Counted from the stretch's first letter, positions 26,272 to 36,231 are shown. The stretch: DNA of 64,000 nt from Lacticaseibacillus pantheris DSM 15945 = JCM 12539 = NBRC 106106 (GCF_001311175.1 NZ_BBAI01000001.1:124001-188000), one strand, 5' to 3'. The notes: a model not told the origin generated them from the letters alone. Numbers and translations: made by a program.

Positions 26272-27736
26272 TTAAGCGTCGCCCTTAGCGGCTTCAGCTG
26301 CGTTAGTCTTACGTAGTTTAACGCTGTCGTTAACGTGGTGACCCTGGTCGGAGTATTCCTGGTTCCGCTTGAGCATTTGCTTACGGTACCACAGGAAGAG
26401 TAGCAGGTATGCGGCCAGTGCGAGGAAGAAGAATAGGAGCATCTTCATATCGCCACCTTGACCTTTACCAAGCAGGTAGCCCAGGAATTGTTCCAGAGGA
26501 CCTTCCTTGGTGGATTCGGCAATCTGCTGACCAGAACCCAGGTTCTTAGGGAAGGCACCAACTGCTTAGCCATCTTGGTAACGAATGGCGCGGACAGGGT
26601 ACCAGCCAGAGGAAGATAGGCAGTTCCAAGGCCCCAATGATAACCATGCGGAGGATACGACCACGGGTGACAACCAGCAGCGCTGGGGTAACACCCATGG
26701 CGATGATACCACCCAAAGGCAGGATCTTGTTACCTGGCAGAACCAGGGATTCCAGCAACATGATTGGTGCCAAAACGTTGGCAGCGGCCCAAACTTCGGC
26801 ACGGCCGGCGATGAATGGCCAGTCAAGACCGATGTTCAGCACACGTCCGTTCAGACGCTTGTTAGCCAGGTCGGTAACACCTTGTGACAGTGGTTCAACG
26901 GAAGCAATGAACCAAGAACCGATAATGGAGAATAGTTCCAGGCAGGCACCAGCAACAAAGCTCAGAGTGAAGATTTGGCCGATACCCTGGTGTGCCATCA
27001 AACCAACGAAGATCCCGAGGTAAATACCAATGGCGAAACGGCTGCCCCAGAACCCAATCTTTTCGTTCAACTTAGCAGCGTCAAAGTCGAACTTGTCGAG
27101 CCATGGGAAGATAACGTCGAACAACTTGTCGAACACCATGATTACAGGGTTCATCATGTAGTTCAAGTGGGTCGTGGTCATTGGGTTGTCCCAGTTGTCC
27201 AGCAAGTCGTTGAAGGTTGGCTTCATCAAGTCAGAGTTGAAGATCTTCATAACACCGATGAAGATAACCAGCAACGTAGCGGTCAACAGGTTAGCACCGA
27301 AGAAGATGGCCATCAAGCCGGTAAAGGACATGTGCCAAACATCGAAGATATCAACGTCCAGCGTGTCGGTTAGCTTCAGAGCCAACATAATCAAGTTCAC
27401 AATTACTAATAGGGCCAGGAAGAACAGTGTGTATGGAGAACCCCAAGTGATAGTGGCCAGAGGCGCCCAACCCAAGTCGGTAACACTCAGGTTGATCCCA
27501 GTGGACTTAACGAATGCTTTCAAGGCGGTACTGTATTCGCCAGTCAGCAAGTTGATAACGTCACCGATGGCGGTCAACGCGATGGCTAACTTAATACCAC
27601 CTTCGAGGGCCTTCGTGAACTTAACCCCAATGGCCCAAGCAATCAGCGTCAAGATGATTAACATCATAGGTGCGGCGCCGAGGTCGATGATTGGTTTAAA
27701 GATCACGTTAGACCAATGAATAATAAATTGCAGCAT
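26272..27736 (-). CDS. gatC: PTS galactitol-type EIIC, frame-broken near 26566-26590
   Basis: Membrane subunit of a Gat-family PTS, about 487 residues when joined. The main frame runs MLQFIIHWSNVIFKPIIDLG to GALELPIFLW; after two single-base breaks the frame resumes as AVGAFPKNLGSGQQIAEST and continues through a last membrane helix (MLLFFFLALAAYLLLFLWY) to KTNAAEAAKGDA. GCTAAGCAG near 26566 appears to lack a G. The upstream gap to gatB holds a hairpin (27876-27906, GGTAAAGG/CCTTTACC) that may adjust gatC expression. With gatB, gatA and lacAB nearby, the substrate is probably galactitol, galactose or lactose-derived; this is inference. Confidence 0.85.
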
Positions 27737-27933
27737 AGGTACATCTCACCCCTTTGAGAATGTAACGCAGCGGTCAACTGCGATATTGCCATAAAACCCA
27801 ACAGAATAATATAGAAAGAAACAGCGCAGTTTTTTTTAACTGCTAAATAAGTGGAACCCAGAAATTAGATAAGTACGGGGTAAAGGGCTACGTGGCAGTC
27901 CTTTACCAAAGTTGTATATGGGAGCGGCAGGCG

Positions 27934-28242
27934 TTAGTTCAGGCCCTCGCTCTTGATGATGCTTTCTACTTTGTCAAAGACAGGCTTGCTCATTGCTGGC
28001 ATCCGGTAGAGGATAGCGCCGGCATCAACAACGGGAATCTTGGGTGTGAAGGACATGTCGGTCTTCGCAATCTGTGCGTAGATGTCGTACTTGTCCATCA
28101 TGTCTTCGTTCAAGTCCTTAATCATAATGGCGTCACAGTGTACGTCGTAGCCACGCTTCTTCATTTCACTTTCCAAAGCGTCCTTAATCTGGTGACTTGA
28201 GTTAACACCGGCGCCACATGCTGCAAGAATACGTACTGTCAT
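27934..28242 (-). CDS. gatB: PTS galactitol-type EIIB
   Basis: 102 residues, the normal EIIB-Gat length. The phosphorylation Cys is in ILAACGAGVNSS near the N terminus. ATG 28242 follows AGGAGGAATTTATC. It receives phosphate from GatA and passes it to the sugar bound by GatC. Confidence 0.92.
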   Translation of the reverse strand: MTVRILAACGAGVNSSHQIKDALESEMKKRGYDVHCDAIMIKDLNEDMMDKYDIYAQIAKTDMSFTPKIPVVDAGAILYRMPAMSKPVFDKVESIIKSEGLN

Positions 28243-28288
28243 GATAAATTCCTCCTAATTGGTTGTTAGTTACCTTATATGGTGATTG

Positions 28289-28786
28289 TTACTCCTGATT
28301 GAAAAAGGTGTTCAAGAACGAGTAGATTGCTGCCCGATTAGTTTCGTTGAAGAAGTACTCCAGGTCCTCAGCGGGTGTTGAGGTGAGGAAACCCATAATC
28401 TCCGACAAAACGTTGGCCTGGCCGTCGGGGTCGTTGTTCAAAATCATGAACAGGAACGAGACGGGAAACTTATCAGCTGGCTCGATCATATTCCCGAAGT
28501 CAACCGGCTTAGTAAGTTTAATAGGAACAACTAGCCGTACGTTGACGAAATTACCCTCCGTGTGCGGGATTGCTACGTTGGGAAAGTCGGGATTGACGAC
28601 GGACATATCGATCCCCGTGGGATAGTTTTGCTCGCGTTCCCACAGGTTCTTCAGAAACTCTGGCTTCACGTACTGCTTAGCCAGTAATTGGTCGGAAACT
28701 TCCTTGAAGATTCCTTCCTGTGTTGTCTGCTCAGTTACGAATACCGCCGTGGGATCGAAGAGCGTCTTGTTTGCTACATCGGGCAT
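28289..28786 (-). CDS. gatA: PTS EIIA (galactitol/fructose-type)
   Basis: 165 residues of the type-2 EIIA fold. The active His is in VAIPHTEGNFV at about residue 75. Start ATG 28786 follows GGAGGTGATGCCGC. First gene of the gatABC operon, transcribed away from deoR-lacAB. Confidence 0.92.
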   Translation of the reverse strand: MPDVANKTLFDPTAVFVTEQTTQEGIFKEVSDQLLAKQYVKPEFLKNLWEREQNYPTGIDMSVVNPDFPNVAIPHTEGNFVNVRLVVPIKLTKPVDFGNMIEPADKFPVSFLFMILNNDPDGQANVLSEIMGFLTSTPAEDLEYFFNETNRAAIYSFLNTFFNQE

Positions 28787-28810
28787 GCGGCATCACCTCC
28801 GTTAATTTTT

Positions 28811-28991
28811 GTTCGTTTGTGTTTACCAGATTACACTCTTAATTATATACAAGCGTTTTCATGAGTCAACCCCGTAAAGCGCTTTTTTTTATAGCGGTTA
28901 CAAAAGCTTTTTAAAAGCATTGACAAGGCTTTCAACTGGTGATAACTTATCAGTGTACTATCGGTATAAACAAATACGAACACAAACGAAC
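28811..28991. promoter_or_regulatory. Divergent gat/lac control region: two DeoR operators and a cre
   Basis: GTTCGTTTGTGTT at 28811-28823 and its exact complement AACACAAACGAAC at 28979-28991 face each other next to the two divergent transcription units, as expected for a DeoR/LacR repressor. TACAAGCGTTTTCA at 28848-28861 is, on the minus strand, TGAAAACGCTTGTA, a cre with two mismatches from the CcpA consensus. GTAAAGCGCTTTTT at 28874 is a weaker second candidate. Confidence 0.7.
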
Positions 28992-29014
28992 TAGCCTGAG
29001 GAGGTGATGCGCGT

Positions 29015-29778
29015 GTGTTAAAACGACAACGATTACTGACAATCCGCAACTTGGTTGACCGTAAGGGTATCGTCACCGTTAACGAAATCGGACAGACATT
29101 ACATGTTTCTACTATGACTGTTCGCCGCGACTTGGCCGAGCTGGCCGAGAACAACGCAGTAATTAGGTACATGGTGGCGCGCAGAGCCCGCGGTTAGCCC
29201 AGGAGCAAAGTCAGGAGCTGACGCGACTGGAAAAACGTGAATTACACGTTGACGAGAAGCGTCAAATTGCAGCCACAGCCGCGAGCCTGATTGAGCCCGG
29301 CGATACGGTCTTCATCGGACCAGGGACGACCAACGAATTCATCGCTGATTACCTATCTATTAGCGATGTGCGGATCGTAACCAACAGCCTCCCCGTCTTT
29401 GAAACCTGGAAGGGGTACGCCGACCGTTATGAATTATGCCTCGTTGGTGGAACTTACCGTGACCATAGTGGTGCGTTCATTGGTAACCTGGCGGTAGAGA
29501 TGCTACAGAACCTGCGGAGCAACAAGGCGTTCGTATCGGCGAACGGGGTTTGCGACGGGGTGATTAGCAACGCTAACGCCGATGAGGGCCAGGTGCAGCG
29601 GCTGGCGTTAGCCAATGCTGGCAAACGTTACATCCTGGCGGACCACTCCAAGCTGGATACGGAAGACTTCTACGCCTTCTACAGTTTGGACGACGTTACC
29701 GCCATGATTACGGATGACGGCATCGATGCTGGTCAGCGGGTTGACTACGGTCGGCACACCCAAGTGTTGACCGCTTAA
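29015..29778 (+). CDS. DeoR family repressor of the gat/lac genes, frame-broken near 29170
   Basis: About 254 residues. N-terminal helix-turn-helix (RQRLLTIRNLVDRKGIVTVN, then LHVSTMTVRRDLAEL); the frame breaks at TACATGGTGG, where one missing base would give the typical RYHGGAQ. The effector domain continues in the other frame: DTVFIGPGTTNEF, VTNSLPVF, LVGGTYR and KRYILADHSKLD. This is the sugar-phosphate-sensing fold of LacR-like repressors. GTG 29015 follows GAGGAGGTGATGC. The effector is probably tagatose-6-phosphate or galactose-6-phosphate by family. Confidence 0.85.
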
Positions 29779-29826
29779 ACGTAGGGTATTATTGTTAACA
29801 AATTTTTTTTAAAGGAGATATGTCTG

Positions 29827-30255
29827 ATGGATGTTGTAATTGGATCCGACAAAGCTGGTTTTGAACTCAAAGAGAAGGTTAAGCAGTACTTGCAGGACCG
29901 GGACTACCACGTAATCGACGTGACCGAGGAACCTGCCGCCGACTTTGTTGACTCCTCCCTGGCTGTTACCAAGCAGGTACTGGAAAACGGCGTGAAGAAG
30001 GCCATTATGTTTGACGAATATGGGGTTGGTAGTGCCATGGCCAGCAACAAAGTTAAGGGCATGGTGACGGCTAACGTCAACGAAGAACGTACTGGTCACA
30101 TGACGGCGATGCACAATGGTGCCAAAGCAATTGCGTTGGGCTCCGGCATTGTGGGCGAGAAGCTTGCGTACACGATTATCCAGCGTTACCTGGATACGGA
30201 ATACGCTGGTGGACGTCACCAGGTTCGCCTGGACATGCTAGAAAAGATGATTTAG
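29827..30255 (+). CDS. lacA: Galactose-6-phosphate isomerase subunit LacA
   Basis: 142 residues of the RpiB/LacAB fold ([20 protein letters not shown], the anion-binding [12 protein letters not shown] loop). With LacB it converts galactose-6-phosphate to tagatose-6-phosphate. Start follows AAAGGAGATATGTCTG. It is 48 bases after deoR, so probably in one operon. Confidence 0.93.
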   Translation: MDVVIGSDKAGFELKEKVKQYLQDRDYHVIDVTEEPAADFVDSSLAVTKQVLENGVKKAIMFDEYGVGSAMASNKVKGMVTANVNEERTGHMTAMHNGAKAIALGSGIVGEKLAYTIIQRYLDTEYAGGRHQVRLDMLEKMI

Positions 30256-30303
30256 TTCATCGTTCTGATGATTTAATTCAGATTATTTTAGGAGGAATAC
30301 TCA

Positions 30304-30879
30304 ATGTTAGAGAAAGATATGCCGGCACCAGAATTTGCAGACGCTAAGAACAACAAGCACAAGGTTATTGCACTCGGGAACGACCACATTGTTACGGACC
30401 TGAAGCAGCTGATTTCCGACCACTTGAAGGATGAAGGCTACCAGGTAATCGACGAAGGGACTTACGACCACACGCGGACTCACTACCCAATTTATGGTAA
30501 GCGGGTTGCCGAAGATGTTGCCGATGGCCGTGCTGATCTTGGTATTGTCCTTTGTGGTACGGGGATCGGTATCAGTACCGCCGCCGACAAGAACGAAGGC
30601 ATCCGTGCCGCGATGGTTGGCGATATTACGCAGGCCGTTTACGCAAAGGAACAGTTGAACGCCAATGTCTTGGGCTTTGGTGGGATTGTTTTGGGTCGTG
30701 ACTTTGTCTTTGACATCGTTGACTACTACCTGAACGCAGAGTACAAGCCATCAGACGAAAACAAGGCTTTGATTGCCAAAATTGACGGCATTGCTACGCC
30801 TAACCCTGACCAGAAGGACAACCCACACTTCTTTGACGAAGAAAACGAGAAGTGGTCCGAGGGCGTCTACCACGACTAA
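30304..30879 (+). CDS. lacB: Galactose-6-phosphate isomerase subunit LacB with N-terminal extension
   Basis: 191 residues; classical LacB is about 171. The family sequence begins at [16 protein letters not shown] (residue 20). The first 19 residues, [19 protein letters not shown], are extra, yet ATG 30304 has the strong site AGGAGGAATACTCA, so the extension seems real. The active Cys and Gly loop is [14 protein letters not shown]. Partner of LacA. The later enzymes LacC and LacD are not in the window. Confidence 0.93.
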   Translation: MLEKDMPAPEFADAKNNKHKVIALGNDHIVTDLKQLISDHLKDEGYQVIDEGTYDHTRTHYPIYGKRVAEDVADGRADLGIVLCGTGIGISTAADKNEGIRAAMVGDITQAVYAKEQLNANVLGFGGIVLGRDFVFDIVDYYLNAEYKPSDENKALIAKIDGIATPNPDQKDNPHFFDEENEKWSEGVYHD

Positions 30880-30972
30880 TATCGTGGAGCGGACTATCCG
30901 TAGCGCATCACCCGTGCGCGTGGGGTAGCCTAACATAGCAACTAGTCTTAACAAGTCAAACTCCTTGGAACT

Positions 30973-31035
30973 AAACCAAACCAAAATTGCGCCACCCCGG
31001 ATTTTTCTGGGGTGGCGCGATTTTTGGTTTAGGTT
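30973..31035. terminator. Long bidirectional terminator between lacB and the sortase gene
   Basis: GCGCCACCCC and GGGGTGGCGC form the core, extended by ACCAAACCAAAAT and ATTTTTGGTTTAGGTTT, around a ten-base loop. Confidence 0.88.
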
Positions 31036-31054
31036 TGCTTGTACGAGCTCTATC

Positions 31055-31762
31055 CTACTTGCTAAATACCGCCAGCCGGGCATTAGTCGCCTTCTGCTTG
31101 CTGACCAATTGGCCTTGCACAATGTGCCGGTCTTCTTCACCCGCGAGTGAAGAAGCACAAGTGACTAGGGTAATGAGCTTCTTGCCCTTGACGTCGTCAA
31201 TATACTGCACCTGGGTCTTGTACACCGTCTTACTGAGCGTGACCTTGTAGGTGTAGACGTACTGTTTATCGGTAATATAAATCTTGTCACCCAACTTAAT
31301 CTTCGTTAGGGGTGAAAAGAGTATCGATTTGTTCGCCATGTGGTGGCCGGCCAGGGCGTAGTTGCCCTTGCCCATCTGTTGGTCGGACTTCATGGTGGCA
31401 GCACCGACCGCCAGATTCTCGTTGCTTAGCCCCGCTAAAATGGGGAGATCGATTTTAACGCTGGGGATGGATAGGAGGCCAATGGGATTGAGGTTCTTGT
31501 CCGTGGCCGCTTTGGTGACCGTGCTGATGTCCAGCGCGTTGACCTGCTTAAAGTCGTAGTTGGCGTGCTTACGCTTGTTTCTTTGAATGTCCGTGCTCGA
31601 AAGCTTCTGCGCCGAACCGTATTGGTTTTGCGACAGTAAGTTAATCGTGAAGACCTTGATCTGCTGGTTGAACGTCAGCGCTAGGCCCACCACTAACAAC
31701 AATGTGATTACAATTCGCCAAAGCCAAACGTGTTTGCGCCCAGGACGCTGTTGCTTTGCCAT
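31055..31762 (-). CDS. srtA: Class A sortase
   Basis: 235 residues: cytosolic basic start (MAKQQRPGRKHVWLWR), one membrane anchor (IVITLLLVVGLALTF), then the sortase barrel with catalytic His in ALAGHHMANK, Cys in LITLVTCASS and Arg in EEDRHIVQG. It joins LPxTG-type surface proteins to peptidoglycan. ATG 31762 is preferred over 31789 because GGAGGGTACGAAG precedes it. No sortase substrate is seen nearby, as usual for a housekeeping SrtA. Confidence 0.93.
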   Translation of the reverse strand: MAKQQRPGRKHVWLWRIVITLLLVVGLALTFNQQIKVFTINLLSQNQYGSAQKLSSTDIQRNKRKHANYDFKQVNALDISTVTKAATDKNLNPIGLLSIPSVKIDLPILAGLSNENLAVGAATMKSDQQMGKGNYALAGHHMANKSILFSPLTKIKLGDKIYITDKQYVYTYKVTLSKTVYKTQVQYIDDVKGKKLITLVTCASSLAGEEDRHIVQGQLVSKQKATNARLAVFSK

Positions 31763-32029
31763 CTTCGTACCCTCCACGAGCGCAGTCAATCATGTGCTCT
31801 TACTTTTTGTTAGTTGATAACATCATTATAACAACTAGTAATAAGAATAACAATATCGGCGATGGTGGGCAATGCGCCACCGCGATTTTCGCGTATAAAA
31901 TAAAAATCAAAAAAAATTGCAATAAGTGCTTGACCTGAAACGCGTTCGACAAATTACACTATGTTTGCAAGGTTGAAAGGGGTTGCAACCACCGCGGGGT
32001 TGCGCACCACACCTGCAGGGATAACTGAA

Positions 32030-32113
32030 ATGAAACGGAGCGTCACCATGTGTATGGGTTGCCATGACGGCATCCAGAGCGGGGTGAGCTCAACTACGAG
32101 GAGGAAATTGTGA
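32030..32113 (+). CDS. Possible 27-codon CxxC leader peptide overlapping the EIIA-like gene
   Basis: ATG 32030 opens MKRSVTMCMGCHDGIQSGVS and ends at TGA 32111-32113, whose last base is the A of the next ATG (TGATG). The peptide has a CMGCH motif. No good ribosome site is seen before it (AACTGAA). It may be a translated, coupling leader or chance; I do not recognise it. Confidence 0.3.
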   Translation: MKRSVTMCMGCHDGIQSGVSSTTRRKL

Positions 32114-32558
32114 TGCTGACACTATTGAAGAAGAAGAACGTTGTTGCGAACATTGAACTCGATGAAAACAGTGAATTAGAGGCCCTGAAGGTCATTGCAA
32201 ACCGCGCGGCGACCAAGTTAGACGTTGCCGAACAGGAACTGAAGAGTGGTTTCTTTGCTAGCGGGGCGCAGGACGCCATTATCATTGGCGATGAAGCGTG
32301 ATTCTGCATGCAACTTCAAGTGCAATTGCCCATCCCGAGGCGGTCATTATGAGCTTTGCTGCACCGGTGCTGTGGGGTGACGATAACAGTCGCGTGGACA
32401 TTGCGGTGGCCATTGTATTACCAGTGGACGCGGATGACGAGTACCAAAACATGTTGAATAACGCACGGGTGGCAATCAGTGACCATATTGAGGAGCTAGA
32501 TTCCTTGAAGGGCAGTAATGCCGGTCTCAAGACCCTTTGGAAAGAGATTAACCGTTAA
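32113..32558 (+). CDS. PTS EIIA type-2-like protein, frame-broken near 32298
   Basis: About 148 residues when joined: MLTLLKKKNVVANIELDENS and GFFASGAQDAIIIGDEA in the first frame, then VILHATSSAIAHPEAVIMSF, APVLWGDDNSRVDIAVAIVL and a C-terminal helix in the second. The order of elements is that of fructose/mannitol EIIA; the active His would be in VILHA, although the usual AIPHG motif is not intact. TGA 32299 overlaps GTG 32298, so two coupled proteins are also possible. No EIIB or EIIC is adjacent. GAGGAGGAAATTGTG precedes the start. Confidence 0.6.
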
Positions 32559-32634
32559 TGCCTACCCAGGCAAGGATAGTGAACGTTGGTAGCAACCGGA
32601 TAATTAATGTGCGTCGTGAATGACGCCCGCTCAC

Positions 32635-32703
32635 ATAACATGCGTAGCGGGGAGCTCCAGGGTGGGTCGCCTCCCAGCCTTGGTTCCCCGATGCGCATGT
32701 TAT
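32635..32703. repeat. Inverted repeat before the LacI-family gene
   Basis: ATAACATGCG at 32635-32644 and CGCATGTTAT at 32694-32703 pair; inside, GGGGA pairs with TCCCC and GGGTGGG with CTCCCAGCC approximately. The 3' arm overlaps a TATACT. Nearby TGAAAACGGTTGAA (32713) looks like a LacI-family or CcpA operator, so the region may control the LacI gene. Confidence 0.5.
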
Positions 32704-32762
32704 ACTGTACTATGAAAACGGTTGAACGCGGTGGCAAAGCAATCTAGGAGGGTGGGGCCGTA

Positions 32763-33701
32763 ATGACAACAATTCGTGATGTAGCTCGGATTAGTGGCTA
32801 CTCGGTTTCCACCGTCTCACGGGTGTTGAACCACAAGAACTATGTTTCAGATGAGGTGCGGAAGAACATCCAGAAGGTGATTGCGGAGCTCGATTACGTG
32901 CCGAATGACGTGGCACGGGATTTGAGCCGTGGTCGGACGATGAACATTGGGGTGGTCGTACCCAATATTGACCACCCGTACTACACCGACATCGTGCGGG
33001 GTATTATGGCAGCCGCCTTTGCAGCGGGGTACAACGTGCTGATGCTACCGTCGAAGTACGATGCCGTGGTGGAGCACGGCTATTTGGATCAGCTTCGCCG
33101 GCACGCATTTGATGGCCTCATTTTTACGTCGCACACCATGCCAGTTGCGGACATGGTGCCATACAAACAATACGGTGAGGTGGTAGTTTGCCACGATCCC
33201 GGTCAGATTGATATTAGTGCGGCGTTTACGGAACGTGGCCCGTCGTACCGCGCGGCGTTCCGTTGGGTTCAACGGCGTCATTACCGACGGGTGGGGCTAG
33301 TATTACCACGAGATATCGATATTAGTGCGACCAGTAGTGCTACGATTACCGCGTACAAAGATGTGTTTGGCGTTGAGCCCGAGCCCAGCCTTATTCGGAC
33401 AGGAGTGATGTCTTACGATGACGGGTACGCCGCTGCGGAATACTACGGCACCAATAATTTAGCGCCGGACTTCATCTTTGCTAACGGGGATGATATTGCA
33501 GCTGGGGTTTTACAGTATTATCGTGATGGTCACCTGACACCACCAACAGTCATGGGCCAAGAAAACCAACTGTCAGGCCAATTGCTGGGCATCCCCACGA
33601 TTGACCACCACTTTCGTGACGTGGGTGCGGCGGCGTTACGCTTAGCTATTGGCGCGGCCGAGGGGCAGTTCCCGGTACATTCGGACTTTATTCCACGGTG
33701 A
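32763..33701 (+). CDS. LacI family transcription regulator
   Basis: 312 residues: N-terminal TIRDVARISGYSVSTVSRVL helix-turn-helix and hinge (PNDVARDLSRGRTMNIGVVV), then a periplasmic-binding-protein-like effector domain (FANGDDIAAGVLQY, IPTIDHHFRDVGAAA). The start follows GGAGGGTGGGGCCGTA. No sugar genes are immediately downstream; the EIIA-like gene upstream may be a target. Ligand unknown. Confidence 0.9.
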   Translation: MTTIRDVARISGYSVSTVSRVLNHKNYVSDEVRKNIQKVIAELDYVPNDVARDLSRGRTMNIGVVVPNIDHPYYTDIVRGIMAAAFAAGYNVLMLPSKYDAVVEHGYLDQLRRHAFDGLIFTSHTMPVADMVPYKQYGEVVVCHDPGQIDISAAFTERGPSYRAAFRWVQRRHYRRVGLVLPRDIDISATSSATITAYKDVFGVEPEPSLIRTGVMSYDDGYAAAEYYGTNNLAPDFIFANGDDIAAGVLQYYRDGHLTPPTVMGQENQLSGQLLGIPTIDHHFRDVGAAALRLAIGAAEGQFPVHSDFIPR

Positions 33702-33702
33702 T

Positions 33703-33718
33703 TGCTTCATGTGGAACA
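33703..33718. promoter_or_regulatory. parS-like site (weak)
   Basis: On the minus strand TGTTCCACATGAAGCA, one base different from the better site at 60653 and two from the ParB consensus. It starts two bases after the LacI stop. Confidence 0.35.
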
Positions 33719-33776
33719 TTACGTGCGGTGAAAGGATGCCGGAGCTAATCGTTCCGAGAAAAAAATTTAATACGAA

Positions 33777-33857
33777 AAAGGACGACATTATCCTGCCATG
33801 TCTCACCGTTGATAGTTGATCTACCGACGTTGAGGCGAGAGGATATTGTCGTCCTTT
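33777..33857. terminator. Bidirectional terminator between lacI-type and MFS genes
   Basis: AAAGGACGACATTATCCT and AGGATATTGTCGTCCTTT form an 18-pair stem with one mismatch around a long loop. Confidence 0.82.
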
Positions 33858-33872
33858 ATTGATGCTTAAACG

Positions 33873-35317
33873 TTATTGTTCGGTCTTTACGTCTTCACTA
33901 TATTGTGGCCGCTTAATGAACAAAGCGATGATGAAGCCAGCCACAGTCAGCGCCACCGTGAAGTACGCGCCGTAGTGGACACCGTTCGTAAATGCAGCGG
34001 CAGAGCTGTGGCCGCTGTACGCTGCTTGGCCGATACCGAGCAGGCTGGTGGCGACGGCCGTAGCAATTGCACCGATAATCTGCTGCATGGTGTTCATGAT
34101 GGTGCTACCATCGGCGGACAGCGCACCAGTTAGCGAGTTCAACGCGTAGGTCTGTGATGGTGACATCGCGAGCGGGGCGCCAATCATGATGATAACGTGG
34201 GCCGCGATTACGTACGCGATGGAACTCGTCGTGCTGGCAGTAGCAACATCATAGCACCGACAAAGGCGATGATGAAACCGATGCGCGCCGGCCCCTTTGC
34301 ACCTAACCGGTCATAGAGTCGACCAGCCAGCGCGGAAACGAGGGCGTTCATCACACCACCCGGTAACATGATAATCCCGGTTAGCGCAACGACGAGGCCC
34401 AAACCATTCTGGATGTACATTGGTAGCAAGTACATTGCGGACAGGATGATACCAAAGTCAATCATGACCAGCAATGCGCCAGTAGTGAAGGCCGGAATCT
34501 TGAACGCGCGCAGGTTCAGCACCGGTGTTTCCAGGTGCAGCTGACGGTATGCGTACAGTCCAAGGACAATCAGGCCGAGTAGGAGGGCGACAATCACGAT
34601 GGGTGATCCCCAACCCTGTGCACTGGCGGAGCTAACGCCAAAGACGATTGCGGAAAAACCAACGACGGATTCTGCCATCGACAGGAAATCGGCTTTAGGC
34701 TTGGTGATGTTACCCACGTTTTTGAGGCTGGTAAAGGCAAAAATCAGACCCACTGCGAGAACCGGGACAAAGATCCAGAAAATCCACTGCCACGATAACT
34801 TGGCCAGAATGATCCCGGTCAGGGTTGGTCCGATGGCCGGAGCAAACATGATGACCAGTGCGTTAGTCCCCATTGCGGTGCCCAGTTTGTGGGGCGGGAA
34901 GATGGACATTGCCACCGTGAACATGAGCGGCAGGATAATACCCGTGCCGATACCCTGAATCATCCGACCCACTAATAGTACGGGGAAGGTGCTGGCGGTG
35001 GCCGCAACTACGGCACCGACAATGAAGTCGGCCAGACCAAAGATGATCAATTGACGGGTGGTAAACCACTTGGTCAGAAAACTAGAAAACGGTAAAACAA
35101 TACCGATAACCAACATGTAGCCAGTCACGAGCCACTGAACGGTAGCAGTGCTGACGCCTAAACTCTTCATTAGGCTGGGTAGGGCGATGTTCAGGGATGT
35201 TTCACTGAACATACCGATAAATGCGCCGACCCACATGCTGATCATTGCCAGCATTGGGTGGCGGACATCAACCCGTGCTTTATCCAGGTTGATGGGGGTG
35301 CTTGATACTTGTTCCAT
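33873..35317 (-). CDS. DHA2-type MFS multidrug exporter, frame-broken near 34230
   Basis: About 480 residues, 14 membrane helices expected (EmrB/QacA/LmrB branch). Part 1 from ATG 35317 has the MFS motif C-like IGTGIILPLMFTVA and LVTGYMLVIGIVLPFSSF. Part 2, ending KRPQYSEDVKTEQ, follows in another frame after GAMMLLLPA. Start follows AGAGGAGGAGCACTACCA. The upstream leader has terminator and anti-terminator features, so expression may respond to a ligand. Exports drugs or toxic metabolites by family; substrate unknown. Confidence 0.88.
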
Positions 35318-35340
35318 TGGTAGTGCTCCTCCTCTGACGC

Positions 35341-35500
35341 ATAAAAAAATAGCGGTCCGGTAACGACCAGGCTGCTAGTCTATACGCTTGATCAAAAACA
35401 GCGACACTGATTACCAATAGACGCGCGGGGCGCATAAGTATCCCGAATGAATTGCTGGTGCCGTCCCCTGTGAGCCCGGACCGTTATCGAAACGGACAAT
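35341..35500 (-). promoter_or_regulatory. Attenuator-like structured leader of the MFS gene
   Basis: On the minus strand, just before the MFS gene, TAGC...GGTC pairs with GACCGCTA and is followed by seven T, a terminator. About 125 bases earlier CGGTCCGG (plus 35476-35483) can pair with CCGGACCG (plus 35353-35360), which is half of the terminator stem, so it is a ready anti-terminator. The type is not one I recognise; not a T-box or L-box. The rest of the gap (35500-35742) is AT-rich with no gene. Confidence 0.55.
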
Positions 35501-35742
35501 CCGGACTTGACGACACCCACGCAATTGGTGATGGTGCGTTTCAACAATTGGTTATATTAACAGAAAAAAAAGTTTTTGTGTAAGTGTTTTTTTGCAAATA
35601 GGCACCAAGTAAACTGGATTTATGTAATCACGATTCGTTCATTCCGGGTCGTGCAACGATTAGCAAGCAGTCTAAAAATGAAAGTAACTAGTAAAAAGCC
35701 GCCCACAAATTGCGTTGCGGACGGCCAATGAATGCGAATTAC

Positions 35743-36066
35743 TTATACGAATGGGTGGTAGACCAGTTCGATGATTTGTTTGTGTGTGGCAAAGTTGATG
35801 TGTTCGAGTCGCTGTGTGAGGATCTTATCGTATTCTGCAAGCACATCGCTGGGTAGCGGCGTTACCGCGTGGAGCTGGTTGATGAGCTCTTCAGGTGAGT
35901 GTGCATTATCCAAATCGCCAAAGATGGCCAATTTGCCCAAAACGTCTGCGAGCAGGGCGGACATGGTCGCGTCCGGCTTGCCGGTCGGGTCCGTGACCAC
36001 GAGTTCGCGTTGACTGGCAGGCTGGTGATTCACCTGTAATAGTTTCAGTGCCTGAAAAACGTCCAT
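35743..36066 (-). CDS. Hypothetical soluble protein
   Basis: 107 residues, helical and acidic (MDVFQALKLLQVNHQPASQR, LGKLAIFGDLDNAHSPEEL). No domain, signal peptide or membrane segment recognised. Good ribosome site GGGAGGAACATT. It stands alone. Confidence 0.6.
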   Translation of the reverse strand: MDVFQALKLLQVNHQPASQRELVVTDPTGKPDATMSALLADVLGKLAIFGDLDNAHSPEELINQLHAVTPLPSDVLAEYDKILTQRLEHINFATHKQIIELVYHPFV

Positions 36067-36231
36067 AATGTTCCTCCCACGGCTATGTTAACACCATATT
36101 AGGCGAAAAAGGCCCTGCTGACAATCTTTCGTGATTGTGATTGTAGATGGTGCGCCATTACTGGTGAAAAAAAGATGGTAGTACGGCTTTTGGGAAAGGA
36201 TTAGCCTCACCGAGTTGATATGCGGGTAATT

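Noticed and set aside
35341-35742. T-box or L-box in front of the MFS gene
   Set aside because: Neither the AGAGAG stem I motif nor a GGTGGTACCGCG-like sequence nor the L-box core is present.
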